A stretch of 64,000 nt of DNA, taken from Papio anubis. Its lineage: Eukaryota > Chordata > Mammalia > Primates > Cercopithecidae. Positions within the stretch are counted from its first letter, which is position 1. Each line of letters starts with the position of its first letter. The position numbers and the translations under genes were made by a program. Location: assembly GCF_008728515.1 (NCBI RefSeq), contig NC_044984.1:94535181-94599180 (forward strand). The letters run 5' to 3'. Positions 63,941 through 64,000 of the stretch are shown one piece after another. The notes beneath the pieces are model-generated. The model saw only the letters and a program-made list of their open reading frames with translations, had not been told where the DNA came from and searched no databases.

Positions 63941-64000
63941 TTGGCTGGCGCAGTGGCTAGCACCTGTAATCCCATCATTTGGGGAGGCTGAGGTGGGTAG
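63941..64000 (+). mobile_element. Alu, cut by the window edge
   Basis: GGCTGGCGCAGTGGCTAGCAC, then GAGGCTGAGGTGGGTAG at the end. Confidence 0.88.

Overview
The window is primate nuclear DNA. About half of it is Alu, L1, MIR, L2, MaLR and LTR sequence, and its genes are split by GT-AG introns. Two young Alus (29171-29481 and 32835-33143) share a diagnostic variant combination that I associate with Old World monkey AluY subfamilies, so a macaque- or baboon-like genome is the best guess. The flanking genes place it in the region orthologous to human 12q23.1, between BLTP3B (UHRF1BP1L) and ACTR6.

Layout. At the left edge, a CpG-rich promoter and the first coding exon of BLTP3B run leftward (ATG at 245, splice donor after 202). 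At the right edge, a compact ETS/X-box promoter and the first four coding exons of ACTR6 (ARP6, an actin-related subunit of the SRCAP H2A.Z-exchange complex) run rightward from 57039, with the rest beyond the window. Both genes look intact as far as they can be seen.

The 55 kb between them holds duplicated gene debris. (1) 11595-12142, plus strand: the last exon and 3'UTR of a dynamin-1 (DNM1) copy. (2) 14004-28810, minus strand: 19 consecutive exons of a GOLGA2 (GM130 golgin) copy with introns kept, carrying many stops and frameshifts; this corresponds to human GOLGA2P5. DNM1 and GOLGA2 are tail-to-tail neighbours on human 9q34, so these two pieces look like one genomic duplication. (3) 38804-38967 and 55663 to about 55955, minus strand: two exons of a TBC1D2B copy (a human 15q24-25 gene), with a lost start codon, a deletion and a stop in exon 1. 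The TBC1D2B pieces lie upstream of, and in the same direction as, the GOLGA2 remnant, so the locus is a mosaic that could make a chimeric noncoding RNA.

A class II (betaretrovirus-like) endogenous provirus, 16700-23003, sits in a GOLGA2-pseudogene intron on the minus strand. It has both LTRs, a near-perfect target duplication, a polypurine tract, a tRNA-Lys-like primer site and broken gag, pol and env remnants. An LTR12 (HERV-9-type) solo LTR on the minus strand lies at 46649-47166. Other LTRs, L1 and L2 pieces, MIRs, DNA-transposon fossils and about 50 Alus fill the rest.

I see no new enzymatic or defence system. The most interesting signals are the two-source gene mosaic, a duplicated copy of the GOLGA2 stop-codon/3'UTR block, two Alus stacked in one target site, a possible unrecognised exon at 35296-35373, and a GC-rich exon-1 island joined abruptly to a tail-less Alu, which may mark a duplication junction. 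Family assignments come from recalled protein sequences; no alignment was run.
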